Assembly (NCBI GenBank): GCA_934633985.1
Contig: CAKTYU010000001.1
Span: forward strand, 1 to 64,000
DNA: 64,000 nt
DNA from: an uncultured Clostridia bacterium
GTDB taxonomy: Bacteria > Bacillota > Clostridia > Christensenellales > CAG-138
Reading direction: 5' to 3'
The translations under genes were made by a program, and so were the position numbers. The notes below the pieces were generated by a model. That model was not told the origin of the DNA, did not search any database, and saw only the letters and a list, made by a program, of their open reading frames with translations. Positions 1 to 8,343 of this stretch are shown here, piece by piece. Within the stretch, counting starts at the first letter, position 1, and every line of letters starts with the position of its first letter.

Positions 1-192
1 GCCTACCCCCCTTGCTTTTTCTTTGCTGGAAAGGAAATGCGGGCAAAGGAAAAGCGGCCACGCTTCCCGTTCCCATACCTATATCATACCGTATGGGGCG
101 TAAGCAAAGCCGCATCAAAGTGTAAACAATTTGTAATTACGATCAGGGCAGCCCGCGAAGCTGCTGCCGGTTGTCTAATACCGCCGCCTTCT

Positions 193-1596
193 TCACACTA
201 TCCCCTCATCCAGCGAAAGCGTCACGGAGAAGCTGTATTCGCCCAATACGCTGCCGTCCTTGTCCAGCCATTGATAATCATAACGGCGAAACACACCCTT
301 GCCGTTTTCGTAGCGATACATCTCGTAGGGGAAACCCTCCTCCACCAAGTAGCTTCTTACTCCGTGCTTATCGAAAACCGAATACACCCTGTTATGGTGG
401 CTTTCGTCTTCGTCCTGTGATATGCGCTTTCGATAGCTTACCACATTGGGATCATCCGGCAAGACAGCCTTTATGCACATTCGAAGCGTGGGACAGGACG
501 GGTTCTTTTCTTTGTCTATTGGGAGCCAATCCTCATCGTCGAGGGGCTTCATTATCCTTATGAACAGGTTCGAGCCCTCGGCGGTGATCTTTATCTTGTC
601 CGTATCCCTGCCGCTCCAGTCGAGCAGCAGCCTGACCTTTTCGTCCTCCGTGACGATTTGATCGTGCAGGCCGTCCGGGATACCCGGCACCATGCCGTAG
701 AATACGGGCGGGGAGGGAGAGGGCGCTGCTTCGGCGCCGGAAGAGACATTGGCCGCTTCTTCGGCAGAGTCCGCCGCTTCCGGGACGGAAGCTTTTTTAA
801 GCGAGGGTATCAGCGCCGCGCAAAGCAGCGCTGCTGCCGCAGCCGCAAATGCGGGCCAGCGCTTTTTCTTTTTTGGGGCGCCCTCTACGCCGTCCAATGC
901 GCGGGCAAGCTCCCCGGCGGTCTGATACCTGTCCTTCGGGTCGAAGCGGGTGCATTTTGCGATTATATCGCCCAGCCGGCCGGGAATGCCCGCGTCCTTT
1001 TTATAGGGCAGGCCGGTGCGGTATTCGTACATCGTAGCGCCGAGTGAGAATATGTCGCTGCGGGCGTCGGTCTGGGAAAAGCCGTACTGCTCCGGCGCGG
1101 CGTAACCGAAGGTGCCGAGCAGAGTGGTGTCCTCATCCGCATCCTTTGCGAACCGGCGGGAAACGTCAAAATCTATCAGCACATACCTGCCGGAATCTGA
1201 AAGTATTATGTTGGAGGGCTTTATGTCCCTGTGTATCACCGGGGGCGTCATGGAATGTATGACCTGCAAGGCGGCGCACATATCCCGCCCGAGGGCAAAC
1301 ACCGCTTCCTCCTCCGCAGCGCCGCCCTCGTCCATGGCCTGCTGAAGGGTGCGCCCGGGTATGTATTCCATGACCACGGTTAGCGCGGTCTCGGTGACGC
1401 TTAATGAAAGCAACTTTGGCAGGTTGGGGCAGCTCACGTCCACAAGGGCGCAGTATACGTCAAAGAGCGGCCTGCGGAGCGTCTTTTTTACCCCCGCCAC
1501 ACGGCCGTCCTCATAGATGAAGAAGGTCTCGCTTGCGCCTGCGAGCCATTCCTTCATGCTTTCTTTTTCCGCAAGGTCTGTATTTTTGTTCGTCAT
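193..1596 (-). CDS. Membrane-anchored Ser/Thr protein kinase
   Basis: 467-residue Hanks-type kinase. Visible motifs are the catalytic loop HRDIKPSN at residues 122-129, a metal-binding motif reading DFD (142-144) instead of the usual DFG, and APE at 167-169. The N-lobe is degenerate: no GxGxxG loop is seen, and the only candidate ATP lysines are the VKK near residue 37. A basic stretch and one Ala/Leu-rich TM helix (about 247-265) put the kinase in the cytoplasm and the last 200 residues outside; that part has no recognisable PASTA repeats. The start overlaps the stop of the upstream HTH gene by 4 bases, so the two are translationally coupled. The kinase assignment is firm; its substrate and ligand are unknown. 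Confidence 0.88.
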   Translation of the reverse strand: MTNKNTDLAEKESMKEWLAGASETFFIYEDGRVAGVKKTLRRPLFDVYCALVDVSCPNLPKLLSLSVTETALTVVMEYIPGRTLQQAMDEGGAAEEEAVFALGRDMCAALQVIHSMTPPVIHRDIKPSNIILSDSGRYVLIDFDVSRRFAKDADEDTTLLGTFGYAAPEQYGFSQTDARSDIFSLGATMYEYRTGLPYKKDAGIPGRLGDIIAKCTRFDPKDRYQTAGELARALDGVEGAPKKKKRWPAFAAAAAALLCAALIPSLKKASVPEAADSAEEAANVSSGAEAAPSPSPPVFYGMVPGIPDGLHDQIVTEDEKVRLLLDWSGRDTDKIKITAEGSNLFIRIMKPLDDEDWLPIDKEKNPSCPTLRMCIKAVLPDDPNVVSYRKRISQDEDESHHNRVYSVFDKHGVRSYLVEEGFPYEMYRYENGKGVFRRYDYQWLDKDGSVLGEYSFSVTLSLDEGIV

Positions 1597-2009
1597 ACTG
1601 TTTTCTCGTTCAGCGAATATAGAAGGTCGTTGCAGGAGGGGAGATCCATTCCCTTGTTTATTGCGAATATCACTACCGCGTCCCGGTGTATGCGGGGATC
1701 TAACCTTGCGTGGCTGCCTAAGCGCAGCAGGTATTGGGCCTGCTCCAGATCCATTTTCAGGGCGAAGGCCATGGCGATAAGGGCGTTCCTGCCGGGTACG
1801 GCCTCGTCGGAGAGGATACGGTATATGAAGTTGCTCATGTTGCTTTTCATAGCCAGCTCGGAGGCGTTCATGCCCTTCTCCGCCATTACGCTGGAAAGAT
1901 AGCTGCCCACCGTATCGTCGAGCATGCTGTCGCTGTTGTTTTTAAAATAGTTTGCAAGGCATTTTGTGGTTTTGAGCCTGCTCATCAAGCCGGATGTAGT
2001 GACCTTCAT
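1593..2009 (-). CDS. Small HTH-like protein coupled to the Ser/Thr kinase
   Basis: 138 residues. The middle part (about 35-85) looks like an XRE-type helix-turn-helix: MNASELAMKSNMS followed by a recognition-helix-like segment and then NALIAMAFALKMDLEQAQ, the usual spacing of lambda-repressor-like folds. The C-terminal third is helical with no known motif. It is the first gene of a two-gene unit and overlaps the kinase start by 4 bases. This suggests that it is the kinase's substrate or output, which is inference from coupling. The DNA-binding call is moderate because the HTH is divergent. Confidence 0.65.
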   Translation of the reverse strand: MKVTTSGLMSRLKTTKCLANYFKNNSDSMLDDTVGSYLSSVMAEKGMNASELAMKSNMSNFIYRILSDEAVPGRNALIAMAFALKMDLEQAQYLLRLGSHARLDPRIHRDAVVIFAINKGMDLPSCNDLLYSLNEKTV

Positions 2010-2050
2010 AACTGCATTCCTCTTCGTGCGATATGTTGAGTTAATGATAC

Positions 2051-2077
2051 GGCCTTGACTGTTTTTTTGTCAAGGCC
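2051..2077. repeat. Inverted repeat between divergent genes
   Basis: GGCCTTGAC (2051-2059) and its exact complement GTCAAGGCC (2069-2077) flank a T-rich 9-base loop. It sits in the 176-base gap between the HTH-kinase pair and the divergent secreted-protein gene. No T-tract follows on the side of either gene's end, and neither gene terminates here. It is therefore more likely an operator or a 5' leader hairpin than a terminator. Confidence 0.45.
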
Positions 2078-2185
2078 GCAAAACTCGTTTGCAAAACGAA
2101 GATTTTACCCATTTTACGCGCTATAATCCTTATTAAGAGCGGGCGCTCCGCGCTTCGATCTGCATTTTTTCAAGGGGGAAAATAT

Positions 2186-4354
2186 ATGAAGAGATCACTT
2201 GCGCTGGCCCTTGCCCTTATCATGGTCATGGGCTGCATGAGCTTTGCCGCAGCGGAGGGGGAACAAGAATTTACCGCTTTCGGTGGCACGGTCACGCTGA
2301 GCAAGCCCACGGGCGGCACGGAAAATATTACCCTTACAGGGAACACCTTTACACAAACCTATGACCTTACCGATCCACAGTGGGAAGAAGCCTTCTATAA
2401 TTGCGGCAAGGACAACGGCATATACCTTACGGCGCGTTTCACTCTGCCCGAAGGTGCAGAGGAATATTTCAAGTCATCGTATAAAGGCGACGCCACTGAC
2501 GAGCAATGCATGGAAACCCTGCGGAATGCGACATACATGGATAAAGGAGGCTCCTTCGGCGAGGGCCTGAGGATCGCAGGGGCAGCATATGATGGAAATA
2601 ACATCATAATCACGCCCGAGCACTGCAACGACAGCGTGATAATAAAGTGGCTTGACAAGGATGGCAATGATCATTTTCACAGGGTCAATTTTAACCTCAC
2701 TGTCTCCCGCGTGGGCGAGGGCATAAAGCTTACCAACGCTTCCCCGGCAATAAACAGGGTGATACTCGATAAGCGAACCGGAGTAACGGGCAGCTATTCC
2801 GACGGCACCGTGCGGTATATGCTTGCAGAAACCGCAGGCGGATTCCAATATGATAGCGACGGCAAAGGCGAAACCATCACCGGGCTCGTTAAGCCCGATA
2901 AAGCGACAAGCGCCACGGTAAACGGCAAGGAAGTCATAATCGGCACAGACGATGCTATCGAGCTGAAGCTGGAAGCGCAAAAAAAACGGTCCATGACCGG
3001 TTCCTTTACGGTGCGCTGGCTCGCTGAGGACGGCAATACAATTAAGACCGAGAGGATAACCATAAGCAACCTGCCCGGCAGCCCGGACGCCTTCTGGCTG
3101 AATACATATTGGGCTCCCATGGACAAAAAAAGGATTAATGTCCAAGATAAGAACCTTACCAGCTTCTTCTCGTACGATGATAATGATAAGCTGCTGTTTT
3201 ACGATGATGGTAAGCTTCTGTTTAAGGTGACTGACAGCAACGCAGGCGCCCTCAATGCGGACATACTGTATGAACTCAGCCAAAATGAGTTGATATACGA
3301 GATAACTCCTCCGAAAGGAGCCGCATACTTCACGGTGTCCAGTCAGCACTCGCTGCTTTACGATGATTCGTTTTTTGCTAAAAGTACAAAGGGCGATCTG
3401 GATAACAGAAAACCCGAAGCAATAGACGATGCGACAAAGCCCATTTACTGCAGCTTCGGCATGCTGTTTAACCGCGCTAATGTGGACGGAGTATACGTGT
3501 ACAACGTAAACAGCACCCGGGTCGACTTCGCAGATATGCTCGTGTTCCAGTGGTATGACGAAAAGGGAAATCTTATAAAGATAGGCGCGGAGGGCAATGA
3601 GAAAGACGGCGAATACCTCTACCTCATCAAGGAGCCGTATGCTGCGGTTTCAAAAACGGACGCTTTGAAGGAGACCCCCCAAACAGCAGTTGGGAACCCG
3701 ACGATAGTGGTTACCGATGCCGAGGGCAATGAGAAACTGAGGGCCGAAATACCCCTTCAGGAGGCCGTGGATCAAAATTCCAACACCAAGTACCTGTATA
3801 TGAAGCTGACATATATAGACAAAGATACGGGCCTTGAGGTGGAGCCCGGAGCAGAGGGTGCGGTGGTATACCTCGCCTACCCCGACGGCATGACCTATGA
3901 TAACTTCAAGGACTACACCGTTAAGCTCACCCACTATACCGACGAGAAACATGTGACGCATGAGAACGTGACGCTTGAAGCCACCTCGATCGGCCTTAAG
4001 TTTAAAACAGATTCCTTCTCGCCCTTCCTGCTGGAATGGACGCCTAAGGGCTCCTCGCCTTCCTCTTCTTCCTCCGGCGGCTCCGGCGGCCTGTCCGGCG
4101 TGGATATCACCAACCGCACCAACAGGGAGATACTCTCATACAGGCTGGGCGGCGGCCTGCTCACCTTCCGGCTTGCGGGCAGCGGCGATGTGACCGTGAC
4201 GGAGAACGGCAAGGTGGTGAAGCCCGATGCAGAGGGCTGGTACACAGTCTCCGCCAATGCGCGCATCGTGGTGGACTACCCCATGATGGTGCTGCCCAAG
4301 ACGGGCGACATGCCGCTTTGGCGTGAGCTCCTGTGCCTTGTGGGAATAGCGTAG
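2186..4354 (+). CDS. Large secreted protein with a truncated LPxTG-type sorting signal
   Basis: 722 residues. A Sec signal peptide (basic MKRS, hydrophobic core, AAA-E cleavage near residue 23) is followed by a long extracellular region that I cannot assign to a family; it has repeated beta-rich stretches containing WLDKDGN or WLAEDGN. A Ser/Gly linker lies near residues 630-642. The C-terminus has LPKTGD at 703-708, then only 14 residues (MPLWRELLCLVGIA) before the stop. A normal sorting signal continues with a longer TM helix and a basic tail, both missing here. The ATG follows AAGGGGGAAA. A strong terminator follows at 4375. No sortase gene lies in the window. Confidence 0.75.
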   Translation: MKRSLALALALIMVMGCMSFAAAEGEQEFTAFGGTVTLSKPTGGTENITLTGNTFTQTYDLTDPQWEEAFYNCGKDNGIYLTARFTLPEGAEEYFKSSYKGDATDEQCMETLRNATYMDKGGSFGEGLRIAGAAYDGNNIIITPEHCNDSVIIKWLDKDGNDHFHRVNFNLTVSRVGEGIKLTNASPAINRVILDKRTGVTGSYSDGTVRYMLAETAGGFQYDSDGKGETITGLVKPDKATSATVNGKEVIIGTDDAIELKLEAQKKRSMTGSFTVRWLAEDGNTIKTERITISNLPGSPDAFWLNTYWAPMDKKRINVQDKNLTSFFSYDDNDKLLFYDDGKLLFKVTDSNAGALNADILYELSQNELIYEITPPKGAAYFTVSSQHSLLYDDSFFAKSTKGDLDNRKPEAIDDATKPIYCSFGMLFNRANVDGVYVYNVNSTRVDFADMLVFQWYDEKGNLIKIGAEGNEKDGEYLYLIKEPYAAVSKTDALKETPQTAVGNPTIVVTDAEGNEKLRAEIPLQEAVDQNSNTKYLYMKLTYIDKDTGLEVEPGAEGAVVYLAYPDGMTYDNFKDYTVKLTHYTDEKHVTHENVTLEATSIGLKFKTDSFSPFLLEWTPKGSSPSSSSSGGSGGLSGVDITNRTNREILSYRLGGGLLTFRLAGSGDVTVTENGKVVKPDAEGWYTVSANARIVVDYPMMVLPKTGDMPLWRELLCLVGIA

Positions 4355-4374
4355 ACCGTATTGTCGGATAAAAG

Positions 4375-4402
4375 AGCCCCCCGCCATAAGCGGGGGGCTG
4401 TA
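4375..4402 (+). terminator. Rho-independent terminator of the secreted-protein gene
   Basis: GCCCCCCGC (4376-4384), a 5-base loop and GCGGGGGGC (4390-4398) form a 9-bp GC stem, extended by A-T at its base. A weak T-containing tail (TGTATTAT) follows. It lies 20 bases after the stop and just before the converging remnant gene, so it may work in both directions. Confidence 0.8.
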
Positions 4403-4422
4403 TTATGCGTCCCTTCTATAGT

Positions 4423-4668
4423 TCACAGCCAGCACCTATACCTGCTTTCGAATTCCTCGACTATGCTCCTTAATATGAGGGGCAGTCTGCTCAGCGCTTC
4501 ACGGCGGATAATGTAGGGCACGCCGTATGCCGCCTCCGCTACCGCGCAGGTCAGAACCGAGTCGTCGGTAAACCTGCAGCCCGGCTGAAACAGCGGGAAA
4601 GACTTTGTTTTGATGTTGTGCTTTTCGTATACGGATCCTATAATATCCCCGGCGATAGCCCCTATCAT
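4423..4668 (-). pseudogene. Internally deleted ADP-ribosylglycohydrolase remnant
   Basis: 81 codons with an intact ATG and a strong ribosome site (AAAGGGGGG, 8 bases upstream). Residues 1-46 match the start of the DraG/ADP-ribosylglycohydrolase family: MIGAIAGDIIGSVYE and the metal/substrate motif FTDDSVLT. Residues 47-76 (GVPYIIRREALSRLP and IVEEFESRY) resemble the C-terminal end of the same family. The roughly 170-200 residues normally between them, including the second metal-binding segment, are absent. This looks like one in-frame internal deletion joining head to tail. Catalysis is unlikely. It starts 14 bases after the AgrA-like gene and shares its direction. Confidence 0.75.
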
Positions 4669-4682
4669 GGTATTGCCCCCCT

Positions 4683-5402
4683 TTATTGTTGTATATTGAT
4701 GCTCGATCTGAACAGAAAGCTCTCCCTGGCGGCCTTTTGGCGGCTGCGGCTTATGGGTATCCTGAGCCCGCTTTGCAGCACGAATTCCGTGGGCAACATG
4801 GCGGCGAGACAGGCGGTGTTCACATAAAAGCTCTTGTGGCACTGGCAGTAATAGCTGCTGTCGAGCTGGGCGACTATGTTGGCGGGCGGGCAGTTCGTCC
4901 AAAGCTCGCCGCCGGTGGTAACTATCCTCGTCCGCCGCAGCACCCGCTCGAGATACTGCACCTGATTCCAGAGCAGCCGCCGAAGCACGCCGTTGACGGT
5001 GATTATTATCTGCTGGCAGGAGGAGGCGCGCCTCCTTTCCGCAGCCTTGCCCAGCGCGGCGCGGAGGCGGTCGGCCGGCTCTGTCTTAAGGACGAAAAAT
5101 ACGTGCTCCGCATCGTAGGCGCGGGTGGCGTATGCGATATATCCCGTGAGGAATATTATCTGGCATTCCGGCGCAAGCCGGTTGAGCTTTATGGCGAGCT
5201 CTATGCCGTCTGTTTCGCCCATTTGGATATCCAGCACCGCTATGTCCGGCAAATAGGTATCCTCGCCTATGGAGTCCAGCAGGTTTTCCGCCCTGCTGAA
5301 TTCACGTATGGGGGAGGTATCGAATCCCGGCGTATTTCGTATAAGCTCCGAGGTGCGCCTGCGGTGCAGCTCCTCATCGTCGCATACAGCTATGTTAAAC
5401 AT
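4683..5402 (-). CDS. LytTR-family response regulator (AgrA-like)
   Basis: 239 residues. An N-terminal receiver domain has the acidic pair CDDE at 7-10, phospho-acceptor Asp58 in VLDIQMGETDG and the conserved Thr in IIFLTG. A C-terminal LytTR DNA-binding domain spans about 135-235 (ITVNGVLRRLLWNQVQYLE, then CHKSFYVN). This is the AgrA/VirR/ComE architecture. The start overlaps the end of the histidine kinase gene by 8 bases, so the pair is coupled. No AgrB peptidase or AgrD-like pro-peptide gene is seen nearby, so the signal is unknown. Confidence 0.9.
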   Translation of the reverse strand: MFNIAVCDDEELHRRRTSELIRNTPGFDTSPIREFSRAENLLDSIGEDTYLPDIAVLDIQMGETDGIELAIKLNRLAPECQIIFLTGYIAYATRAYDAEHVFFVLKTEPADRLRAALGKAAERRRASSCQQIIITVNGVLRRLLWNQVQYLERVLRRTRIVTTGGELWTNCPPANIVAQLDSSYYCQCHKSFYVNTACLAAMLPTEFVLQSGLRIPISRSRQKAARESFLFRSSINIQQ

Positions 5403-6687
5403 TTGCCCCCTCGCTTATCTGCATAGTCAAAGCAGCGCAAAAGCGCTTTCCCTGCAGCCCGCAGGTGAATGTGCCGCCGTGCTGCTCCGCTAACCGCTCC
5501 AGTATGCTCAAGCCCACGCCGCGGACCAGGCCGGGTATGCGCTCCTTTTTTGATGCGGGCTGCTCCGCCGACGAGTTTTCAATGCGCAGCGTACAGCAGC
5601 CGCCCTTTTCGTTTGCCAGTATGCTTATGCGGCGCTCGCCACCGGGCAGGGCGCGGCAGGCCTCCTCCGCGTTATCCAGCATGTTGCCCAGGGCGATTAT
5701 CATGTCCGAATTGGGTATGCCCGTTTCCGCAGGCAGCCGCACGTCCGTATCCACGCTTATGCCGGCGGCCTTGAGCTTGTTTATCCTCGAATATAGGAAG
5801 GCGTCCACCACCGGGTTTTCGCAGCTTCCGAGGCTGGAGTGGAAGGTGTGGCGCGGCAGTATCTCCTTTGCGTATTCCGCCGCCTGCTTTGTGTCGCCGT
5901 GGTCCAGCAGCGCCTGTATGGTGTATAGGTGGTTTGCTATATCGTGCCGCATGCGGCGCATGGCCTCGTATTGCTCGGTAAGTGCGGCGTAATGCTCCTG
6001 CTCCGCGTCTATCTGCTTTGAAAGCAGGGAGTTTGTGGCCCGGAGCTCCGCCCGCTGGGTTATGCCCCGCATGGAGTAGTAGAGCCCCACGTCTGAAACT
6101 ATGCAGAAGAGTATTATGCAGAGCCGCACTGCTTCAGCATGATTGTAAAAGTTGGGCAGCGAACCCCATGTCACCATGGCGAGCTGCATGAAAGGGAAAA
6201 AGATATATGAAAGGATATCCTGCCAGGAAAAGCTTCTGAGTATGCGGTTGAGCAGCAGCGAGAATATCCACATGAGGAAGGCGTAAACGCAAATATATAT
6301 TGCATACATACTGACCTGGGTCAGCGGAGGTATAAGGAACATCCCCTGAGTGGTCTGGGGATATACATTTGAGAAAAATGAAAAGCTGATGAACTCGCAT
6401 ATCCATTCGTTCATGAATATGGTGAAGGTGCATATGGCCAGCCTGGGCATTTTGTCCGTGAATATTATTCGGAATCCGATGAGATCTATTAAAAAACCGA
6501 CTGTCTGCTTTGCCGCTATGTTTTGATCAGGCAACAGGAGCAGACCGAAGAAGCTGAAAAGTACCACTGCGTAAGCGCCGATGAATGTGACTGCGCGCCC
6601 CCATCTCATCTTCAGGGTCAGCATACAGAATATTGTCATTATGATACCGAGTATACAGTTGGAAGCATATACGATAGCTGAGTTCAT
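5395..6687 (-). CDS. AgrC-like GHKL sensor histidine kinase
   Basis: 430 residues from the ATG at 6687, chosen because AGGAGGT lies 8 bases upstream; a longer frame to 6750 has no such site. The first 200 residues are strongly hydrophobic with about six TM helices. A coiled-coil linker leads to the phospho-acceptor region (RRMRHDIANHLYTIQ, near residue 245), an N-box (ALGNMLDNAEEACRA) and a GxGL box (GVGLSILERLAEQHGG). This is the SpoOB/GHKL layout of AgrC-type peptide sensors. It is the first gene of the pair with the LytTR regulator. Confidence 0.9.
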   Translation of the reverse strand: MNSAIVYASNCILGIIMTIFCMLTLKMRWGRAVTFIGAYAVVLFSFFGLLLLPDQNIAAKQTVGFLIDLIGFRIIFTDKMPRLAICTFTIFMNEWICEFISFSFFSNVYPQTTQGMFLIPPLTQVSMYAIYICVYAFLMWIFSLLLNRILRSFSWQDILSYIFFPFMQLAMVTWGSLPNFYNHAEAVRLCIILFCIVSDVGLYYSMRGITQRAELRATNSLLSKQIDAEQEHYAALTEQYEAMRRMRHDIANHLYTIQALLDHGDTKQAAEYAKEILPRHTFHSSLGSCENPVVDAFLYSRINKLKAAGISVDTDVRLPAETGIPNSDMIIALGNMLDNAEEACRALPGGERRISILANEKGGCCTLRIENSSAEQPASKKERIPGLVRGVGLSILERLAEQHGGTFTCGLQGKRFCAALTMQISEGANV

Positions 6688-6740
6688 GCAGCCTGACCTC
6701 CTGCAAAAACAGAATATATCAATGGCGATCTGGTAAACAA

Positions 6741-6769
6741 AAAATAACATATTAATGTAGAAATGTCAA
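6741..6769 (-). promoter_or_regulatory. Promoter of the AgrC/AgrA-like pair
   Basis: Read on the minus strand, TTGACA (6769-6764) is separated by 17 bases from TATTTT (6746-6741). The -35 is a perfect consensus and the -10 matches at 4 of 6. It lies 54 bases upstream of the kinase start. Confidence 0.6.
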
Positions 6770-7188
6770 ACGAATCAGCCGAAAGTACGATTGATAGTAT
6801 AAGGGGGAATTTAATCGGCGCTGGGTGAGCGCGGATATGGAGAGAGGGAAGGGGTGCGATGGGCGGCGCCGTATTGACAATATATCCTCTTTATAAAATT
6901 ATCCGCATCGGGGCACGCAGCGCCGTAAAAATGGAATTGCCCCGATAACGTCTGTATATGGCGCGCCATTCAGATGAATTAAGTTGAAACGAAAATATTC
7001 ACAAAAGTGAACATTGGTAAGACAATTGTGTTTTACAAGCACCGCCTGATATTTATCAAAAAAATATATTGTTTTTTTGGGCTGTTATGGTAAAATAAAA
7101 AATAAACCAAGGCGATGGCGCCTGAATATAAATCTACTCGGCGCAAATCAAATACCGATCGCCCAAAAATTCAACGGAGGATAATAGA
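6770..7188. other. Intergenic region before mglB with leader structure
   Basis: No gene is seen in this 419-base gap. It holds a consensus TTGACA at 6874-6879 followed by AT-rich DNA (possible -10 AATTAT at 6897). An 8-bp inverted repeat, TCGGGGCA (6908-6915) with TGCCCCGA (6938-6945), follows, and then a small TTCAC-AAAA-GTGAA hairpin near 7000. A second promoter-like element is annotated at 7069. Two promoters plus dyads suggest regulated transcription of mgl; the regulator is not in the window. Confidence 0.4.
7069..7096 (+). promoter_or_regulatory. Candidate mglBAC promoter
   Basis: TTGTTT (7069-7074) and TAAAAT (7091-7096) are separated by 16 bases. They lie 93 bases upstream of mglB in an A/T-rich stretch. 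Confidence 0.45.
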
Positions 7189-8268
7189 ATGAAGAAAATC
7201 ATTGCATTGCTCATGGTACTCGCTATGGCGCTTGCCGTCTGCGCTTGCAGCGCACCCGCGCCTGCCACCGAGGAAACCACGACCACCACTGAGGAAACCA
7301 CTGCTCCCGAGCAGACCGCGGAGACCGCAGAGGCCAAGACCTACAAGATCGGCGTTGCCATCTATCAGTTTGACGACAATTTCATGACCCTCTACCGCAA
7401 CGAGCTCCAGAGCTACATGGAGGGCCTGCAGACCGACAACGTAAAGTACGACATCACCATCGTAGACGGTAAGAACGACATGGCCACCCAGACCGAGCAG
7501 ATCAACAGCTTCATCACCCAGGGCGTTGACCTCATCATCTGCAACCTCGTTCAGACCTCCTCCGCCGATATCATCATCAATAAGGTGGTGGAAGCCGGTA
7601 TCCCCCTCGTGCTCATCAACCGCGAGCCTCTGGCCTATGACGCAGACGGCAAGACCCTTGACGAGCAGTATGAGGGCATCCTGAACAACCCCTATGTATG
7701 CTATGTCGGCGCCGACGCCCGTCAGTCCGGCACCTATCAGGGCGAGATCGTTGCCGCCCTGCCTGACAAGGGCGATGTGAACGGCGACGGCACCGTATCC
7801 TATGTAATGATCGAGGGCGACCCCGAGAACATCGACGCACAGTACCGCACCGAGTTCTCCGTAAAGGCCCTGACCGACGCCGGCATCAAGGTAGAGTGCC
7901 TTGACGATCAGGTGGGCAACTGGGCGACGGATAAGGGCCAGCAGATTGCTGCTAACGCCCTGGCAAAGAACGGCGACAAGATCGACGTGATCTTCTGCAA
8001 CAACGACGCTATGGCGCTGGGCGCTGCCGCCGCCATAACCGCCGCGAATCGTACTGTTGGCAAGGACATCTATCTGCTGGGCGTTGACGCTCTTGAGCAG
8101 TGCCAGGAGATGGTAAAGAACGGCACCATGACCGGTACTGTTCTTAACGACCATGTGGGCCAGTCCCACAAGGCGGTTGACGTAGCTGTTCAGGCTCTCA
8201 AAGGCGAGGCCATCGAGAACTACTACTGGGTAGACTACGTAAAGGTAGACGCTTCCTACTTCAAATAA
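7189..8268 (+). CDS. mglB: Galactose/glucose-binding lipoprotein of an ABC importer
   Basis: 359 residues. The signal peptide ends in a lipobox-like VCAC with the lipidated Cys at 20, then a Thr/Glu-rich linker. The rest is a type I periplasmic-binding fold. A calcium-binding loop DKGDVNGDGTVSY (193-205), the hallmark of the D-galactose/D-glucose-binding protein, sets it apart from ribose or xylose binders. GGAGG lies 7 bases before the ATG. It is first in the order mglB-mglA-mglC, as in other mgl operons. It captures sugar outside the membrane and delivers it to MglC. Confidence 0.9.
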   Translation: MKKIIALLMVLAMALAVCACSAPAPATEETTTTTEETTAPEQTAETAEAKTYKIGVAIYQFDDNFMTLYRNELQSYMEGLQTDNVKYDITIVDGKNDMATQTEQINSFITQGVDLIICNLVQTSSADIIINKVVEAGIPLVLINREPLAYDADGKTLDEQYEGILNNPYVCYVGADARQSGTYQGEIVAALPDKGDVNGDGTVSYVMIEGDPENIDAQYRTEFSVKALTDAGIKVECLDDQVGNWATDKGQQIAANALAKNGDKIDVIFCNNDAMALGAAAAITAANRTVGKDIYLLGVDALEQCQEMVKNGTMTGTVLNDHVGQSHKAVDVAVQALKGEAIENYYWVDYVKVDASYFK

Positions 8269-8283
8269 TTCCCATTGACCTTT

Positions 8284-8310
8284 GGGGGTGTTGTGTATGC
8301 AGCACCCCCG
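8284..8310 (+). promoter_or_regulatory. Intercistronic hairpin after mglB
   Basis: GGGGGTG and CACCCCC form a 7-bp stem with a 12-13 base loop, 16 bases after the mglB stop. No T-tract follows. Such a hairpin usually protects the upstream message and lowers read-through, keeping the binding protein in excess over the membrane parts. Confidence 0.6.
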
Positions 8311-8343
8311 TTCACAATTTTCTTATGATTGGAGGCATTTGAA

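Noticed and set aside
1..192. Possible gene or terminator at the window's left edge
   Set aside because: Only a weak GGCAGC/GCTGCC stem without a T-tract and no credible reading frame; nothing supportable.
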